A DNA stretch of 64,000 nucleotides from Pseudomonas migulae (GTDB taxonomy: Bacteria > Pseudomonadota > Gammaproteobacteria > Pseudomonadales > Pseudomonadaceae): the NCBI RefSeq assembly GCF_024169315.1, contig NZ_JALJWR010000001.1:207501-271500 (forward strand). Direction: 5' to 3'. The notes beneath the pieces are model-generated. The model worked only from the letters and a program-made list of their open reading frames with translations. It was not told the DNA's origin and did no database searches. Below are positions 1 through 10,410 of this stretch, piece by piece. The position numbers and the translations under genes are program-made. Positions within the stretch are counted from its first letter, which is position 1. The number at the start of each line of letters is the position of its first letter.

Positions 1-1838
<1,838 letters not shown>

Positions 1839-1991
1839 TAACACCCAAGCAATTTGTGAACTCGAGAGAGGCCAGATTGCGGTGTGTGAAGACGAAACGA
1901 ACCGAAAGTTCGGATACAAACACACAAACTATCGCATACCCATTCGCTGGAACGTGATCTCGCAAGAGAAAACGAGCCGGCTACCGAATTT

Positions 1992-2107
1992 CTTGACGAC
2001 CATAGAGCGTTGGAACCACCTGATCCCATCCCGAACTCAGCAGTGAAACGATGCATCGCCGATGGTAGTGTGGGGTTTCCCCATGTGAGAGTAGGTCATC
2101 GTCAAGA
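1992..2107 (+). rRNA. 5S ribosomal RNA
   Basis: About 116 nt starting CTTGACGACCATAGAGCG and ending GTCATCGTCAAGAT, so the ends pair as helix I of 5S rRNA. The conserved CCGAACTCAG loop is present. It lies about 150 nt after the 23S 3' end, the normal rRNA operon order. No tRNA is seen in the 23S-5S spacer. Confidence 0.95.
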
Positions 2108-2118
2108 TTAAATTCCGA

Positions 2119-2152
2119 AACCCCAATTGCGAAAGCAGTTGGGGTTTTGTTT
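2119..2152 (+). terminator. rRNA operon terminator
   Basis: A 12-bp stem (AACCCCAATTGC / GCAGTTGGGGTT, one G-T wobble) closes a GAAA tetraloop and is followed by TTTGTTTT. It sits 12 nt after the 5S gene, as expected for an intrinsic terminator ending the rRNA transcript. Confidence 0.92.
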
Positions 2153-2458
2153 TGCCTGCAGAAAAGTTCGTACAGCAGTACCGGACGGCTTCACAGGGAT
2201 ATGATTGATGCTCATTTTATTCAGGGGCTTCCAGGCCGCCAGGATAAAAGAGCGGGCATGTGTATCGCTGTGTATCTGGACCTGCTGTACAGATGCTGGC
2301 GTACAAATGCCCCTCGATCCGGATACATCCGGGATACACGGTTGCAGTCAAATAGCCTGGCCTTAGCGAGAAAGCAAACGCACCTCGCACCACGGCTTAT
2401 AGCCCTTGTGGCATGACCCTAAGCGGTCTGCCCGCACACAGTATCCGGAGAAATAACC
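2153..2458. other. Intergenic region without a recognised gene
   Basis: 306 bases between the rRNA terminator and the EGKCG protein. An 89-residue frame on the + strand has no ribosome site and no protein-like composition, and I reject it. No convincing sigma-70 promoter stands out, though the promoter of the following gene must lie here. Confidence 0.6.
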
Positions 2459-2920
2459 ATGTCCCGTCTTTCGAACAAATCCCGTATTGGCCTGATCGCT
2501 GTTTCACTGGTTGGCTGCATGAACCTCGCGTCGTCCGCCTTCGCCGCTGACGCGCTGCCTCAAGGCTACCAACTCGCCGCCGCTGAAAAGACCAGTGAAG
2601 GCAAATGTGGCGAAGGCAAGTGCGGCGCCAGCGAAACCGGCGCCAAGGTCACCAAGGCTGGTGAAGGCAAGTGCGGTGAAGGCAAATGCGGCGACGCTTC
2701 CTTTGCCCGTACCGACACTGACCACGACGGCCGCGTTTCCCTGAAAGAGTTGCTGGCCGTGGCCCCGCAGGGCACTGAAGAGTTCAAGGCGATGGACACC
2801 AACAACGACGGTTTCCTCTCTGAAGGCGAGGTCTACAAGTTCCGCACCAACCAGTTCACCTCCAACGGCAAGAAAGTGCCGACCGAGCTGTTCACCAAGA
2901 TGAGCAAAGCGCAGAACTGA
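2459..2920 (+). CDS. Exported EF-hand protein with four EGKCG motifs (bufferin/HvfA-like)
   Basis: A 153-residue exported protein with a signal peptide ending near residue 30 (SAFA-AD). Four EGKCG motifs occur as two tandem pairs at residues 47-56 and 69-78. Two canonical EF-hand loops follow, at about 86-97 (DTDHDGRVSLKE) and 113-124 (DTNNDGFLSEGE). EGKCG repeats are the hallmark of HvfA/bufferin-type metallophores. Their cysteines are converted to thio-heterocycles by a DUF692 (MNIO) enzyme with a partner protein, and the products bind copper. No DUF692 or DUF2063 gene lies nearby, so modification is uncertain: an enzyme elsewhere could act on it, or it could be an unmodified metal-binding protein. 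Copper and calcium binding are inferences from the motifs. The ATG follows a GGAG ribosome site. Confidence 0.85.
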   Translation: MSRLSNKSRIGLIAVSLVGCMNLASSAFAADALPQGYQLAAAEKTSEGKCGEGKCGASETGAKVTKAGEGKCGEGKCGDASFARTDTDHDGRVSLKELLAVAPQGTEEFKAMDTNNDGFLSEGEVYKFRTNQFTSNGKKVPTELFTKMSKAQN

Positions 2921-2960
2921 TAGTTGGTGCTGCCGACCATTACACCTGTTTCACCCCAAC

Positions 2961-2990
2961 GCCCGATGTAACACATCGGGCGTTTTTGTA
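2961..2990 (+). terminator. Intrinsic terminator after the EGKCG gene
   Basis: A perfect 9-bp stem (GCCCGATGT / ACATCGGGC) with a 3-nt loop is followed by GTTTTTGT. It lies 40 nt after the stop codon and before the convergent arsH. Confidence 0.85.
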
Positions 2991-3013
2991 TTTCAAAGAC
3001 AGGTGCCTGAACT

Positions 3014-3706
3014 TCAAATCGACCGTTGATTGACACGCCGGGTCAGTTCTTCTGCCGACTCCTTGCGTTCCGAATAACGGTCGACCAGGTCCGGGCGATC
3101 GCGTAGCAACAGGGTGAACTTCACCAGTTCCTCCATGACGTCCACCACCCGATCATAGAGTGAGGATGGTTTCATGCGATTGCCTTCGTCGAATTCCAGA
3201 TAGGCTTTCGGCACGGAAGACTGGTTGGGGATCGTGAACATCCGCATCCAGCGGCCAAGCACGCGCAGTTGATTCACCACGTTAAAAGACTGGGAGCCGC
3301 CGCTGACTTGCATGACTGCGAGCGTTTTACCTTGGGTCGGACGAATCGCGCCTATTGCGAGGGGCACCCAGTCGATTTGCGCCTTGAACACGGCAGACAT
3401 CGAACCGTGGCGCTCGGGTGAACACCAGACCTGGCCCTCAGACCATTGCATCAGCTCGAGCAATTCCTGAACTTTCGGGTGATCGTTTGGAGCGTCATCC
3501 GGTAGCGGCAATCCCGATGGATTGAAGATCCGTGTTTCTGCACCGAAATGTTCGAGCAGTCGAGCGGCTTCTTCGACCAGCAGACGACTGAATGAACGCG
3601 GTCGGGTCGATCCATACAACAGCAGGATTCGCGGCTTGTGCCGGGTGTCATCACGGGTCATCGACTCAAACAGGGAGGCGTCGAGGTGTGGCAGTTCGTG
3701 GGACAT
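3014..3706 (-). CDS. arsH: ArsH NADPH-dependent FMN reductase
   Basis: 230 residues with the flavodoxin-like FMN site [12 protein letters not shown] near residue 32 and the ArsH-typical [19 protein letters not shown] near residue 94. ArsH proteins are cytoplasmic flavoproteins that oxidise trivalent organoarsenicals and reduce quinones, protecting against arsenic and oxidative stress. The gene follows arsC on the same strand after an 11-nt gap, so the two are probably co-transcribed as arsC-arsH. Neither an arsenite efflux gene (arsB/acr3) nor arsR is adjacent, which is unusual for an ars operon. Confidence 0.95.
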   Translation of the reverse strand: MSHELPHLDASLFESMTRDDTRHKPRILLLYGSTRPRSFSRLLVEEAARLLEHFGAETRIFNPSGLPLPDDAPNDHPKVQELLELMQWSEGQVWCSPERHGSMSAVFKAQIDWVPLAIGAIRPTQGKTLAVMQVSGGSQSFNVVNQLRVLGRWMRMFTIPNQSSVPKAYLEFDEGNRMKPSSLYDRVVDVMEELVKFTLLLRDRPDLVDRYSERKESAEELTRRVNQRSI

Positions 3707-3717
3707 GAGGGCTCCGG

Positions 3718-4188
3718 TCAGAGGGTGCTGATGCGATCGAGTTCGCGCTTCAAGGCATCGCGATCAAGTTCGGCGAAGGGCAGGGCGAGGAAAGCCCGGC
3801 AGCGTGTTTCGATGTGCGCCAGAGTCGAGTGGAAGGCTGCGGTGACGACGGCTTCGTCGCCCTTCACCTCGGAGGGATCTTCCAGTCCCCAATGCGCTTT
3901 CAGGGCCGGCCCGAAATACACCGGGCAAGCCTCGCCGGCAGCCTTGTCGCAGACGGTGATGACGACGTCCGGTGGATTGGCTTCGAAGGCGTCGTTGCCT
4001 TTGCTGCTCAAACCGTCAATTGCGATGCCGGCCTCCTGCAACGTCGCAAGACTGCGCGGCAGTACCTGCCCCTTGGGGAAGCTGCCGGCGCTGATGGCCT
4101 GGAAACCTTCTGGCGCAAGATGATTGAACATTGCTTCGGACAGAATGCTGCGGCAACTATTGGCGGTGCACATGAACAGAACGCGCAT
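3718..4188 (-). CDS. arsC: Arsenate reductase, low-molecular-weight phosphatase type
   Basis: 156 residues. The N-terminal phosphatase-like loop CTANSCR (Cys7 to Arg13) matches the C-x5-R signature, and a further Cys at about 79 ([11 protein letters not shown]) could take part in thiol relay. The family reduces arsenate to arsenite in the cytoplasm using thioredoxin or glutaredoxin. An alternative, tyrosine phosphatase, is unlikely given the arsH neighbour. A 12-bp inverted repeat sits 27-62 bp upstream of the start. The family normally works with an arsenite exporter, which is not in this window. Confidence 0.94.
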   Translation of the reverse strand: MRVLFMCTANSCRSILSEAMFNHLAPEGFQAISAGSFPKGQVLPRSLATLQEAGIAIDGLSSKGNDAFEANPPDVVITVCDKAAGEACPVYFGPALKAHWGLEDPSEVKGDEAVVTAAFHSTLAHIETRCRAFLALPFAELDRDALKRELDRISTL

Positions 4189-4214
4189 GGGAACTCCTCT
4201 TCAAACGAGCAATT

Positions 4215-4250
4215 GCATATGGATAATCGAATATACGGTTATCCATATGC
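4215..4250 (-). promoter_or_regulatory. 12-bp perfect inverted repeat upstream of arsC (candidate operator)
   Basis: GCATATGGATAA at 4215-4226 is repeated inverted at 4239-4250, with a 12-bp spacer. The arms are A/T-rich with no T-run, so this is not a terminator. It lies in the promoter position of arsC-arsH, in the 91-bp gap to the TonB receptor gene. An ArsR-family dimer is the natural candidate, but no arsR is adjacent. Confidence 0.55.
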
Positions 4251-4279
4251 GATGGTCAAACTCGTTTGTCTCAACCCAT

Positions 4280-6406
4280 TCAGAGCAGACTCCACGACAC
4301 CCCGACATACACCCCCAAACCTTCACCCGGCGTGGATCGTGCTGCGTCCAGCCCTTTGTCGTCATAGCCCGGAGTGACAGTGGCGGCGTAGTGCTTGTCA
4401 GTCAGGTTGCGCACGTCCAGCCAGGTTTGCCAGTCGCCCTTGGGTGTGTTGTATCCGAGCGTCGCACCGAACAGGGCGTAGGGATCGGCGTAATAGCTGT
4501 TGGCGTAGTCCACCGCAACCCTGGACACCCACTGCGTGTTGAGCGCAGCGAAAAAACCTTGCGGCCAGTCGTAGCGCAGCTCGCCCTGGTAGTAGTGCAT
4601 TGGCAGGCCCGGCAGGCGGTTGTTGCCGAAGCGGTCGTCATCGCGATAGTGGAAGTCACTGAAGGTATAGCTCTGGCGCAGGCTCAGTTGGCCGCCATCG
4701 TCTCGCGACCACAGGTTGCTTTGCAGGCTGGCTTCCACGCCTTGGTGCACGGTGGGGCTGGCATTGAGCTCGTAGGGCGTGGTGGCGTTGGCATCCGGCA
4801 ACACCGAGAGCAATTCGTGTCGCACTTGGGCGAAGTACCAGGCCAGGCTCCATTGCCCCATCGCGCTGTCGCCGCGGCCGCCGATTTCCAGGGTGGTCGC
4901 GGTCTGGTTTTGCAGTTTGATCGGGTCGCGCTGGGCGCCTGTGGCGACGCCGCTGCCAGCCGGGAATCGAATGTTGGAGCTGTAAATCAGCGACCAGGGA
5001 TGTGGCGCCTCGACCGAGCGACTGAGATTGCCGAACAGTTGCAGGTCAGGTGTCAGTTGGTAACGCAGGCCTAGACGTGGGGCGTAGTCCCAGTCGTTGA
5101 GGCTGGTCTTGCCACCGCCTTCCGGGTAGGTCACGGCGCTTTCGCGGCGGGTGTAGATCGCGGCGAGGCCGGTCGTCAGCCACAGGTCGTTCGCAATCTC
5201 CAGGTCGTTGCCCATATGCAGGACGGTGTCCGAGCCCTGGTAGGTGAAGTTGCGAATGTGCGTGCCCGGCGCGTAGCGAGCGGTGTTGCCGGTGGGGATG
5301 CGTACCAACTCGCTGGCACCGGCATTCGGCAGATGCTTGGTCACGCGCAAACCCAGGGTGCTATGGCTTTCCAGGCCCCAGAGTGTGTCGCGACGCTTGT
5401 AGTCGAACGTGCCGCTGACATCCGTGTACGCGACCTTCAGGCGGTTGGGGCCTTCACGCAAGTCCATCGGATAGTCGTGGTAGACAAGGCCGGTCTGAAC
5501 GCTCGAGTCGTCATCGATGTAGTAAGTGGTTTTGTTGCCGATGAAGGTACTGCCCGGCTGCTCTCGGCTATCGTCCCGAGCCACGTAAGCGGGGTTGGCC
5601 GCCCGTGGGTCGTGCTCGATGGAGTGCTTGGTCACCCGCCCGGCGAGCTCGTTGTCGGTCTGGCGATAGCGCAGGTAGAAACGCGTTTCCAGTTTCGGGT
5701 TGAAGCGATAGCCGAAGTTGGCGATGACGCCCTGGCTCTCGCTGTTCGTATGGTCCTGGTAGCCGTCGGAACGCGCATCGGTCGTGGCCACGTAGTAGTC
5801 GAAGTCACCCAGCACCTGTCCGGAACTGACTTGGCGCTGCTGATAGCCGTGGCTGCCCATCGCATAGCGCACCTGCAACAGCGGTGCGTTGTAGCCGGTG
5901 TGGCTGATGTAATCGATCGCCCCGCCCAAGGCCAGCGCGCCCCGGTCGAAACCGTTGGCGCCGCGCAGCACTTCCACGTGGTCGAGCCACAGTGGCTCCA
6001 GCAATTCATAGGGCGTGCCGCCCGGGCCGGTCAGCGGCAGACCGTCGAACATGCTGTACAGCCCCGAAGCATGGGCGCCCGGTGCACGGTTGATCCCCGA
6101 TCCGCGGATCGAGATTTTTACCCCTTCGTTGCCCGCCGACTGGGCATACACCCCCGGCTGATACGCCAACACATCCTGGTTGCTGGCCACGCGGCCCTGC
6201 AGGGGGCGGCGCAGGTCGACGACATTGGTGCCACCGGGCACTTCGGCAAGCCGGGCCTTGGCGTCCTCGACTGACGCGTCTTCGCCACTGCGATCCTCAG
6301 CCCCGATCAGCACTTGTCCAAGTTCCAGACCCTGGGCGTCGGCAATGGCCGGACAAACAAGGGCCAGGCCCAACAGCACGGTGGGCAAGGATTTGGGCGA
6401 GGGCAT
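4280..6406 (-). CDS. TonB-dependent outer-membrane receptor
   Basis: 708 residues from the chosen start MPSPKSLP; an upstream in-frame ATG would add 25 residues with no signal-peptide logic. A signal peptide ends at IADAQG. The plug domain follows (VVDLRRPLQGR, DVLAYQPGVY, ISIRGSGINR, EVLRGANGFDRGALALGGAIDY), then a long beta-barrel with Tyr/Arg-rich strands ending in VYVGVSWSLL. The C terminus is Leu rather than the usual Phe. TonB-energised receptors import iron chelates, vitamins or other metal complexes. No siderophore genes, sigma/anti-sigma pair or N-terminal signalling domain are present, so the ligand cannot be named. Confidence 0.9.
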   Translation of the reverse strand: MPSPKSLPTVLLGLALVCPAIADAQGLELGQVLIGAEDRSGEDASVEDAKARLAEVPGGTNVVDLRRPLQGRVASNQDVLAYQPGVYAQSAGNEGVKISIRGSGINRAPGAHASGLYSMFDGLPLTGPGGTPYELLEPLWLDHVEVLRGANGFDRGALALGGAIDYISHTGYNAPLLQVRYAMGSHGYQQRQVSSGQVLGDFDYYVATTDARSDGYQDHTNSESQGVIANFGYRFNPKLETRFYLRYRQTDNELAGRVTKHSIEHDPRAANPAYVARDDSREQPGSTFIGNKTTYYIDDDSSVQTGLVYHDYPMDLREGPNRLKVAYTDVSGTFDYKRRDTLWGLESHSTLGLRVTKHLPNAGASELVRIPTGNTARYAPGTHIRNFTYQGSDTVLHMGNDLEIANDLWLTTGLAAIYTRRESAVTYPEGGGKTSLNDWDYAPRLGLRYQLTPDLQLFGNLSRSVEAPHPWSLIYSSNIRFPAGSGVATGAQRDPIKLQNQTATTLEIGGRGDSAMGQWSLAWYFAQVRHELLSVLPDANATTPYELNASPTVHQGVEASLQSNLWSRDDGGQLSLRQSYTFSDFHYRDDDRFGNNRLPGLPMHYYQGELRYDWPQGFFAALNTQWVSRVAVDYANSYYADPYALFGATLGYNTPKGDWQTWLDVRNLTDKHYAATVTPGYDDKGLDAARSTPGEGLGVYVGVSWSLL

Positions 6407-6536
6407 TGAGAAACTCCAGACGGACAGGAACGGGCAGTGAAGAACTGCGACGTAGGCAAGAACGAAGGAAACACATGGCAATTTTGTTTTTTAACGAATA
6501 GACGGGGAGGGCAGGATGCTCTTGCTACCTACGTGC

Positions 6537-6833
6537 CTAGTTTCTGCACTCGGCCAACACCACCTGACAGGTATCCGGCGTGCCACCGGAGCGGCCGGCG
6601 TAGCGAATGCAGTTGTTCATGGATTTCTGGCGCGCCATTTTCAAGGTGTCCCCCCAAGCGAGGCCGCCTTCGCCGGAAGTGGGCAGCGCTTTGGCATAAC
6701 AGCTTGAGCCCATCGAAGCGGAATACCGAGCCGTGGAGTTTTTTCCCGAACATCCCGCCATCATCGCCAGGTTGATGGCAAGCAGGTAGTGCAGGACCCA
6801 TGACGAGCATTGACGTGCAGTTTTTCCGGTCAT
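6537..6833 (-). CDS. Small cysteine-containing lipoprotein, function unknown
   Basis: 98 residues with an N-terminal hydrophobic segment and a lipobox-like AMMAGC (Cys at about 28), suggesting a lipid-anchored envelope protein. The mature part is about 70 residues with Cys at SSCYAK, NNCIRY, DTCQVV and LAECRN, which could form two disulfides. The start is supported by AGGA 9 nt upstream. It is divergently transcribed from the exported HELKH protein across a 156-bp gap. I do not recognise the family. Confidence 0.65.
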   Translation of the reverse strand: MTGKTARQCSSWVLHYLLAINLAMMAGCSGKNSTARYSASMGSSCYAKALPTSGEGGLAWGDTLKMARQKSMNNCIRYAGRSGGTPDTCQVVLAECRN

Positions 6834-6989
6834 GGCGTTTTCCTGCAGGAGACGACTTGCAGCGTCTGCAGTCGTGTACTCACCAGTTTAGACGGTTGGC
6901 TGAGGTTGAGAACGGGCGCTTGGTTCGCGACTACGCTAACGCCATGCGGATCGTTGATCACGCGCTGCGTCCTTCCTTTGGAGCGCCCA

Positions 6990-7613
6990 ATGCCGCCCAT
7001 CACCCTGCGCCTGGTGGCGCTGTTTGTGCTTTGCCTGACGCTGGAAGTGCGAGCGCAGACTGACGCCTGTCCCACTGGCGAGAAACAAGTGTGCCTGGAC
7101 GGCTGCGTCTGCCTGCCGGACCTGCGACCGCTGCTCGGCCCCATGCCTGATGACATCTACCAGATCGCGGCACCCGCCCTGGCGTTGTGGCTGACCCAGG
7201 CTCGTGCCGAAGCCGCCAACGCCGGTGTCCAACCCATCCCACCGCAGATCCGGGAGCAACTGCTGCGCTGGTACGAACCCGGTGTCCTCGATACCGCGCG
7301 CTACAAAATCAGCGACAACGGCCAATTCAACGCCGCCACGGCCATGCTGCAAAACCCCGATGTGGGGGCCGTGACGCTGATCGACATCATCCTCTTCCGG
7401 GACGCTCAAACCGCAGAACAGAACGTCGCGCTCTGGGCCCACGAACTCAAGCATTTGCAGCAGTATCAGGAGTGGGGGGTGGAAGGATTTGCCCAGCGAT
7501 ATACACAAGATTTCAATGCGGTGGAGGCGCCGGCGTATGCCATACAGGCTGAGGTCCGGCGGTGGGTGCGGGAAGGGGATTCACTGAAGGGGCGTGAAGA
7601 GGACAAACCCTGA
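6990..7613 (+). CDS. Exported HExxH protein, DUF4157-like putative metallopeptidase
   Basis: 207 residues from the ATG preceded by TTTGGAG; a longer upstream frame has no ribosome site. A signal peptide is followed by a Cys-rich stretch (CPTGEKQVCLDGCVCLPD). The zinc-ligand motif HELKH lies at about 151-155, followed by LQQYQEWG as in DUF4157-type proteins (HELxHxxQ). DUF4157 domains are putative metallopeptidases often linked to toxins or cell-envelope proteins. Activity and substrate are unknown. No toxin or immunity gene is recognisable next door. Confidence 0.75.
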   Translation: MPPITLRLVALFVLCLTLEVRAQTDACPTGEKQVCLDGCVCLPDLRPLLGPMPDDIYQIAAPALALWLTQARAEAANAGVQPIPPQIREQLLRWYEPGVLDTARYKISDNGQFNAATAMLQNPDVGAVTLIDIILFRDAQTAEQNVALWAHELKHLQQYQEWGVEGFAQRYTQDFNAVEAPAYAIQAEVRRWVREGDSLKGREEDKP

Positions 7614-7619
7614 TCGGAC

Positions 7620-8315
7620 TCAAGCCAGCAGTTCGGTGATCCACCGGGCCTGTCGGGCGATGTCTTGCGCCTTCTCCTCAGGCACGGCCTGTTGCGCCCG
7701 GGCCAGGAGGGTCAGGTTCTTCTGCTTCTGGCGCAGCAGGCGCTGCCATTTGAACAGAAACGCCGGGCTGCGTGCCTGCATCTGCAGCGGGCCGAAGTAC
7801 AGCTCTTCGGCGGTGTATGTCACCGGCCCGTCACGCTCGGCGATGATGATTTCGTAGTCGAAGCGGTTTTCCCGCAGCAATTCCTCGTAGTGGATGCGGT
7901 AGCCATTTTCCATCAGCCATTGGCGCAAAGGCTGCTCGCCGCCGTTGGGCTGCAGGATCAGGCGCTCCTGGCCGTTCAGACGCGCCTTGCCACTGTCGAG
8001 GATATCGCGGATCGTCTCGCCGCCCATGCCACAGATACTGATCGCCGTGATCCCGTCTTCCGGCTCGATCGCCGCCAGGCCATCGGCCAGGCGCACGGTG
8101 ATCTGTGGGGTCAGGCCGTTTTCGCGCACGGTGCGTTCGGCCGAGCGGAAGGGCGTCATTGCCACCTCGCCGGCCACCGCTGCCGTGATCGCGCCACGGC
8201 GCATCAACGCCACCGGCAGGTAGCCGTGATCCGAGCCGATGTCGGCCAGGCGCGCACCGGCTGGCACATGCGCCGCCACGCGCTCCAGGCGCATGGACAA
8301 TGTCTGTTCGTTCAA
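7620..8315 (-). CDS. trmK: tRNA (adenine22-N1)-methyltransferase TrmK
   Basis: 231 residues, a Rossmann-type SAM methyltransferase with motif I ADIGSDHGYLPVALM near residue 24 and the family motifs ISICGMGGETIRDIL and LILQPNGGEQPLRQWL. TrmK methylates N1 of adenine 22 in tRNA in the cytoplasm. The gene is convergent with the HExxH gene (6-bp gap) and appears monocistronic. Confidence 0.9.
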   Translation of the reverse strand: MNEQTLSMRLERVAAHVPAGARLADIGSDHGYLPVALMRRGAITAAVAGEVAMTPFRSAERTVRENGLTPQITVRLADGLAAIEPEDGITAISICGMGGETIRDILDSGKARLNGQERLILQPNGGEQPLRQWLMENGYRIHYEELLRENRFDYEIIIAERDGPVTYTAEELYFGPLQMQARSPAFLFKWQRLLRQKQKNLTLLARAQQAVPEEKAQDIARQARWITELLA

Positions 8316-8433
8316 CTGCCGCCCCTTTTCAACACAAACGCCCGGCGCTTTGGCCGGATCGGGACGCGATTCTGCCGAGCAATGCCGTGCATTACAAATG
8401 CCTGCTATCCGATAACCTCGCCCTGAGCGGACG

Positions 8434-9243
8434 TTAACCTCTGCGCAATTGCGCCGGACTCACGCCAAGGCGTTGTTTGAAAGCGGTCGCCATGTGCGCC
8501 TGGGAGTTGAAACCGCAGGTGAGGGCGATCTCCGACAGACTGGCTGTCGAATCGCGCAGCCGGGCACGGGCCTTGGCGAGGCGTCGGTCGATCAGGTAAC
8601 TGTGAGGGCTTTTGCCCGTCGCGTTCTTGAATGCCCGCATGAAATAGCCTTCGGACAGTTCAAGCAATCCTGCCATCGCCTGCACACTGAGCGGGCCCTC
8701 GAGGCCTGCGTCAATAAACTCATCGAGCAGGCGCATCCGGCTGTGGGTGATAGAGCCCCGGATCGGTGCCGACAACGCGTCGTGCCCCTTCGCCCGTTCA
8801 CCGAGGGCGAGTGCCCAGGCTTCCCAGTCATCTCCCACCGAGGGATTCAACAGCGCGCTGCGCATTCTGCGCGCGAGGGTAATGGCTTGCGGATCAATAC
8901 AATTGTTGAAGGCACGATCCCCCATCCATTCCATACCCTCGGTGTGAATGACCCGCAGGTACTCACCGCCTTGGGATGACTCGGACAACACGTCGCAACC
9001 GGCCGGGACGAACGCCAGGCCATTGGGCGTGGCAACGAAGGGTTGCACCCGGTCGCTGCCGATCGCGTGCAGGCCTCGCTGGCTGTCGAAGGCAAAACCA
9101 ATCGCCGCGTGGGTCGCTACATATCGGGCCGCGTAGGCGCAGGCGGGCAACAATTCGATCACCCACGGCCCTGCCTCGACACGGCGGATCGGTTCGGTAA
9201 CAAGCGATGGCTGCAGACGGGTTCGAAGGCTCATGAACACCAT
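8434..9243 (-). CDS. AraC-family transcriptional regulator
   Basis: 269 residues with an N-terminal sensory domain and a C-terminal double helix-turn-helix (LSVQAMAGLLELSEGYFMRAFKNATGKSPHSYLIDRRLAKARARL ending ...IALTCGFNSQAHMATAFKQRLGVSPAQLR). It is divergent from the PLP enzyme at 9341 and may control it. The start could be this ATG or one three codons inside; neither has a clear ribosome site. Confidence 0.88.
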   Translation of the reverse strand: MVFMSLRTRLQPSLVTEPIRRVEAGPWVIELLPACAYAARYVATHAAIGFAFDSQRGLHAIGSDRVQPFVATPNGLAFVPAGCDVLSESSQGGEYLRVIHTEGMEWMGDRAFNNCIDPQAITLARRMRSALLNPSVGDDWEAWALALGERAKGHDALSAPIRGSITHSRMRLLDEFIDAGLEGPLSVQAMAGLLELSEGYFMRAFKNATGKSPHSYLIDRRLAKARARLRDSTASLSEIALTCGFNSQAHMATAFKQRLGVSPAQLRRG

Positions 9244-9340
9244 AGTAGTGAAGAGGGCACATAAAAGTCAGGTCGGTTTTTTGAAAGCCAGCGCACTGCA
9301 CCCCTGTCTAAGCTGGGCAAAACCTCAGGGAAGCTGCTTC

Positions 9341-10312
9341 ATGAACAGACTGACTCGCGACGATATCGAACAGGCCGCCCGCCACGTGTACCAGGTCATG
9401 CCCGCCACCGCGCAGTACCCTTGGCCATTGCTGGCGGAGCGGTTGGGTTGCACGGTGTGGGTCAAGCATGAAAACCACACCCCTACGGGGGCATTCAAAG
9501 TGCGCGGCGGCATTACCTTCATGCACTGGCTCAAACGCGAGCACCCAGGCGTGAAGGGTATTGTTTCCGCGACCCGCGGCAATCATGGCCAGAGCCTGGC
9601 GCTGGCCGCAAGCGCGCTGGGTTTGCGGGCGCTGATCGTAGTGCCGGAAGGTAACTCGCTGGAAAAGAACAATGCCATGCGCGGCTTCGGCGGTGAAGTG
9701 GTTGAGTATGGCCGCGACTTCGATGAGGCCCGTGAAGAGGCTGCACGCCTGGCAAAAGTGCATGACCTGTACCTCGTGCCGCCATTCCACACCGAGTTGG
9801 TCAAAGGCGTGGCCACCTATGCGTTGGAGCTGTTCAAGGCTGCGCCGGACCTGGACACCGTCTACGTGCCGATTGGCTGTGGCTCGGGGATTTGTGGAGT
9901 GATCGCCGCCCGCGACGCGCTGGGCTTGAAGACGCAAGTGGTGGGGGTGGTTTCCACGGAGGCGGCAGGCGCAAAGTTATCGTTTGAAGCGGGAACAATC
10001 TGCGAAACCGCCTCGGCCAATACCTTTGCCGACGGACTCGCCGTGCGCAAACCGGTTCCCGAGGCCTTCGCCATCTACGGGGCAGCGGCGGCGCGAATCG
10101 TATCCGTCAGCGAGGGTCAGATTGCCGAAGCCATGCGCGTGTATTACACCGATACCCACAACCTCGCGGAAGGGGCAGGCGCGGCGGCGCTGGCTGCGCT
10201 TATGCAGGAGCGTGAAACTATGGAAGGCAAAAGGGTTGGGGTGATTCTGTCTGGCGGAAATGTTGACCGGGCGGTGTATGCGAGCGTGATTGCTCCTGAC
10301 CTTCATGCTTGA
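9341..10312 (+). CDS. Threonine-dehydratase-like PLP enzyme (fold type II)
   Basis: 323 residues. The PLP lysine lies in TGAFKVRG (about residue 52), the phosphate-binding Gly-rich loop is GCGSGICG, and SATRGNHGQSLA matches the serine/threonine dehydratase family. There is no C-terminal ACT domain, so it resembles catabolic or broad-specificity dehydratases and racemases rather than feedback-regulated IlvA. Likely reaction: deamination of a hydroxyamino acid to a 2-oxo acid in the cytoplasm. The start has AGGGAAG upstream. The divergent AraC gene at 8434 is a candidate regulator. Confidence 0.85.
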   Translation: MNRLTRDDIEQAARHVYQVMPATAQYPWPLLAERLGCTVWVKHENHTPTGAFKVRGGITFMHWLKREHPGVKGIVSATRGNHGQSLALAASALGLRALIVVPEGNSLEKNNAMRGFGGEVVEYGRDFDEAREEAARLAKVHDLYLVPPFHTELVKGVATYALELFKAAPDLDTVYVPIGCGSGICGVIAARDALGLKTQVVGVVSTEAAGAKLSFEAGTICETASANTFADGLAVRKPVPEAFAIYGAAAARIVSVSEGQIAEAMRVYYTDTHNLAEGAGAAALAALMQERETMEGKRVGVILSGGNVDRAVYASVIAPDLHA

Positions 10313-10410
10313 GTGAATGGCTGTATCTCATAAATGCGAGGCATCTGTGTCTATCGAAAGCCTCGCAGAATGGCTACGGTCCACCGACATTCTTGATAGA
10401 TGAGGCAACC

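Noticed and set aside
2147..2416. 89-residue + strand frame after the rRNA terminator
   Set aside because: It starts inside the terminator tail, lacks a ribosome site and has no recognisable composition or motif.
5216..6274. 352-residue frame antisense to the TonB receptor
   Set aside because: Same reason: long antisense frame from third-position G/C bias with no motif.
4280..6481. Longer TonB receptor start at 6481
   Set aside because: It adds a second hydrophobic stretch before a perfectly good signal peptide at 6406.
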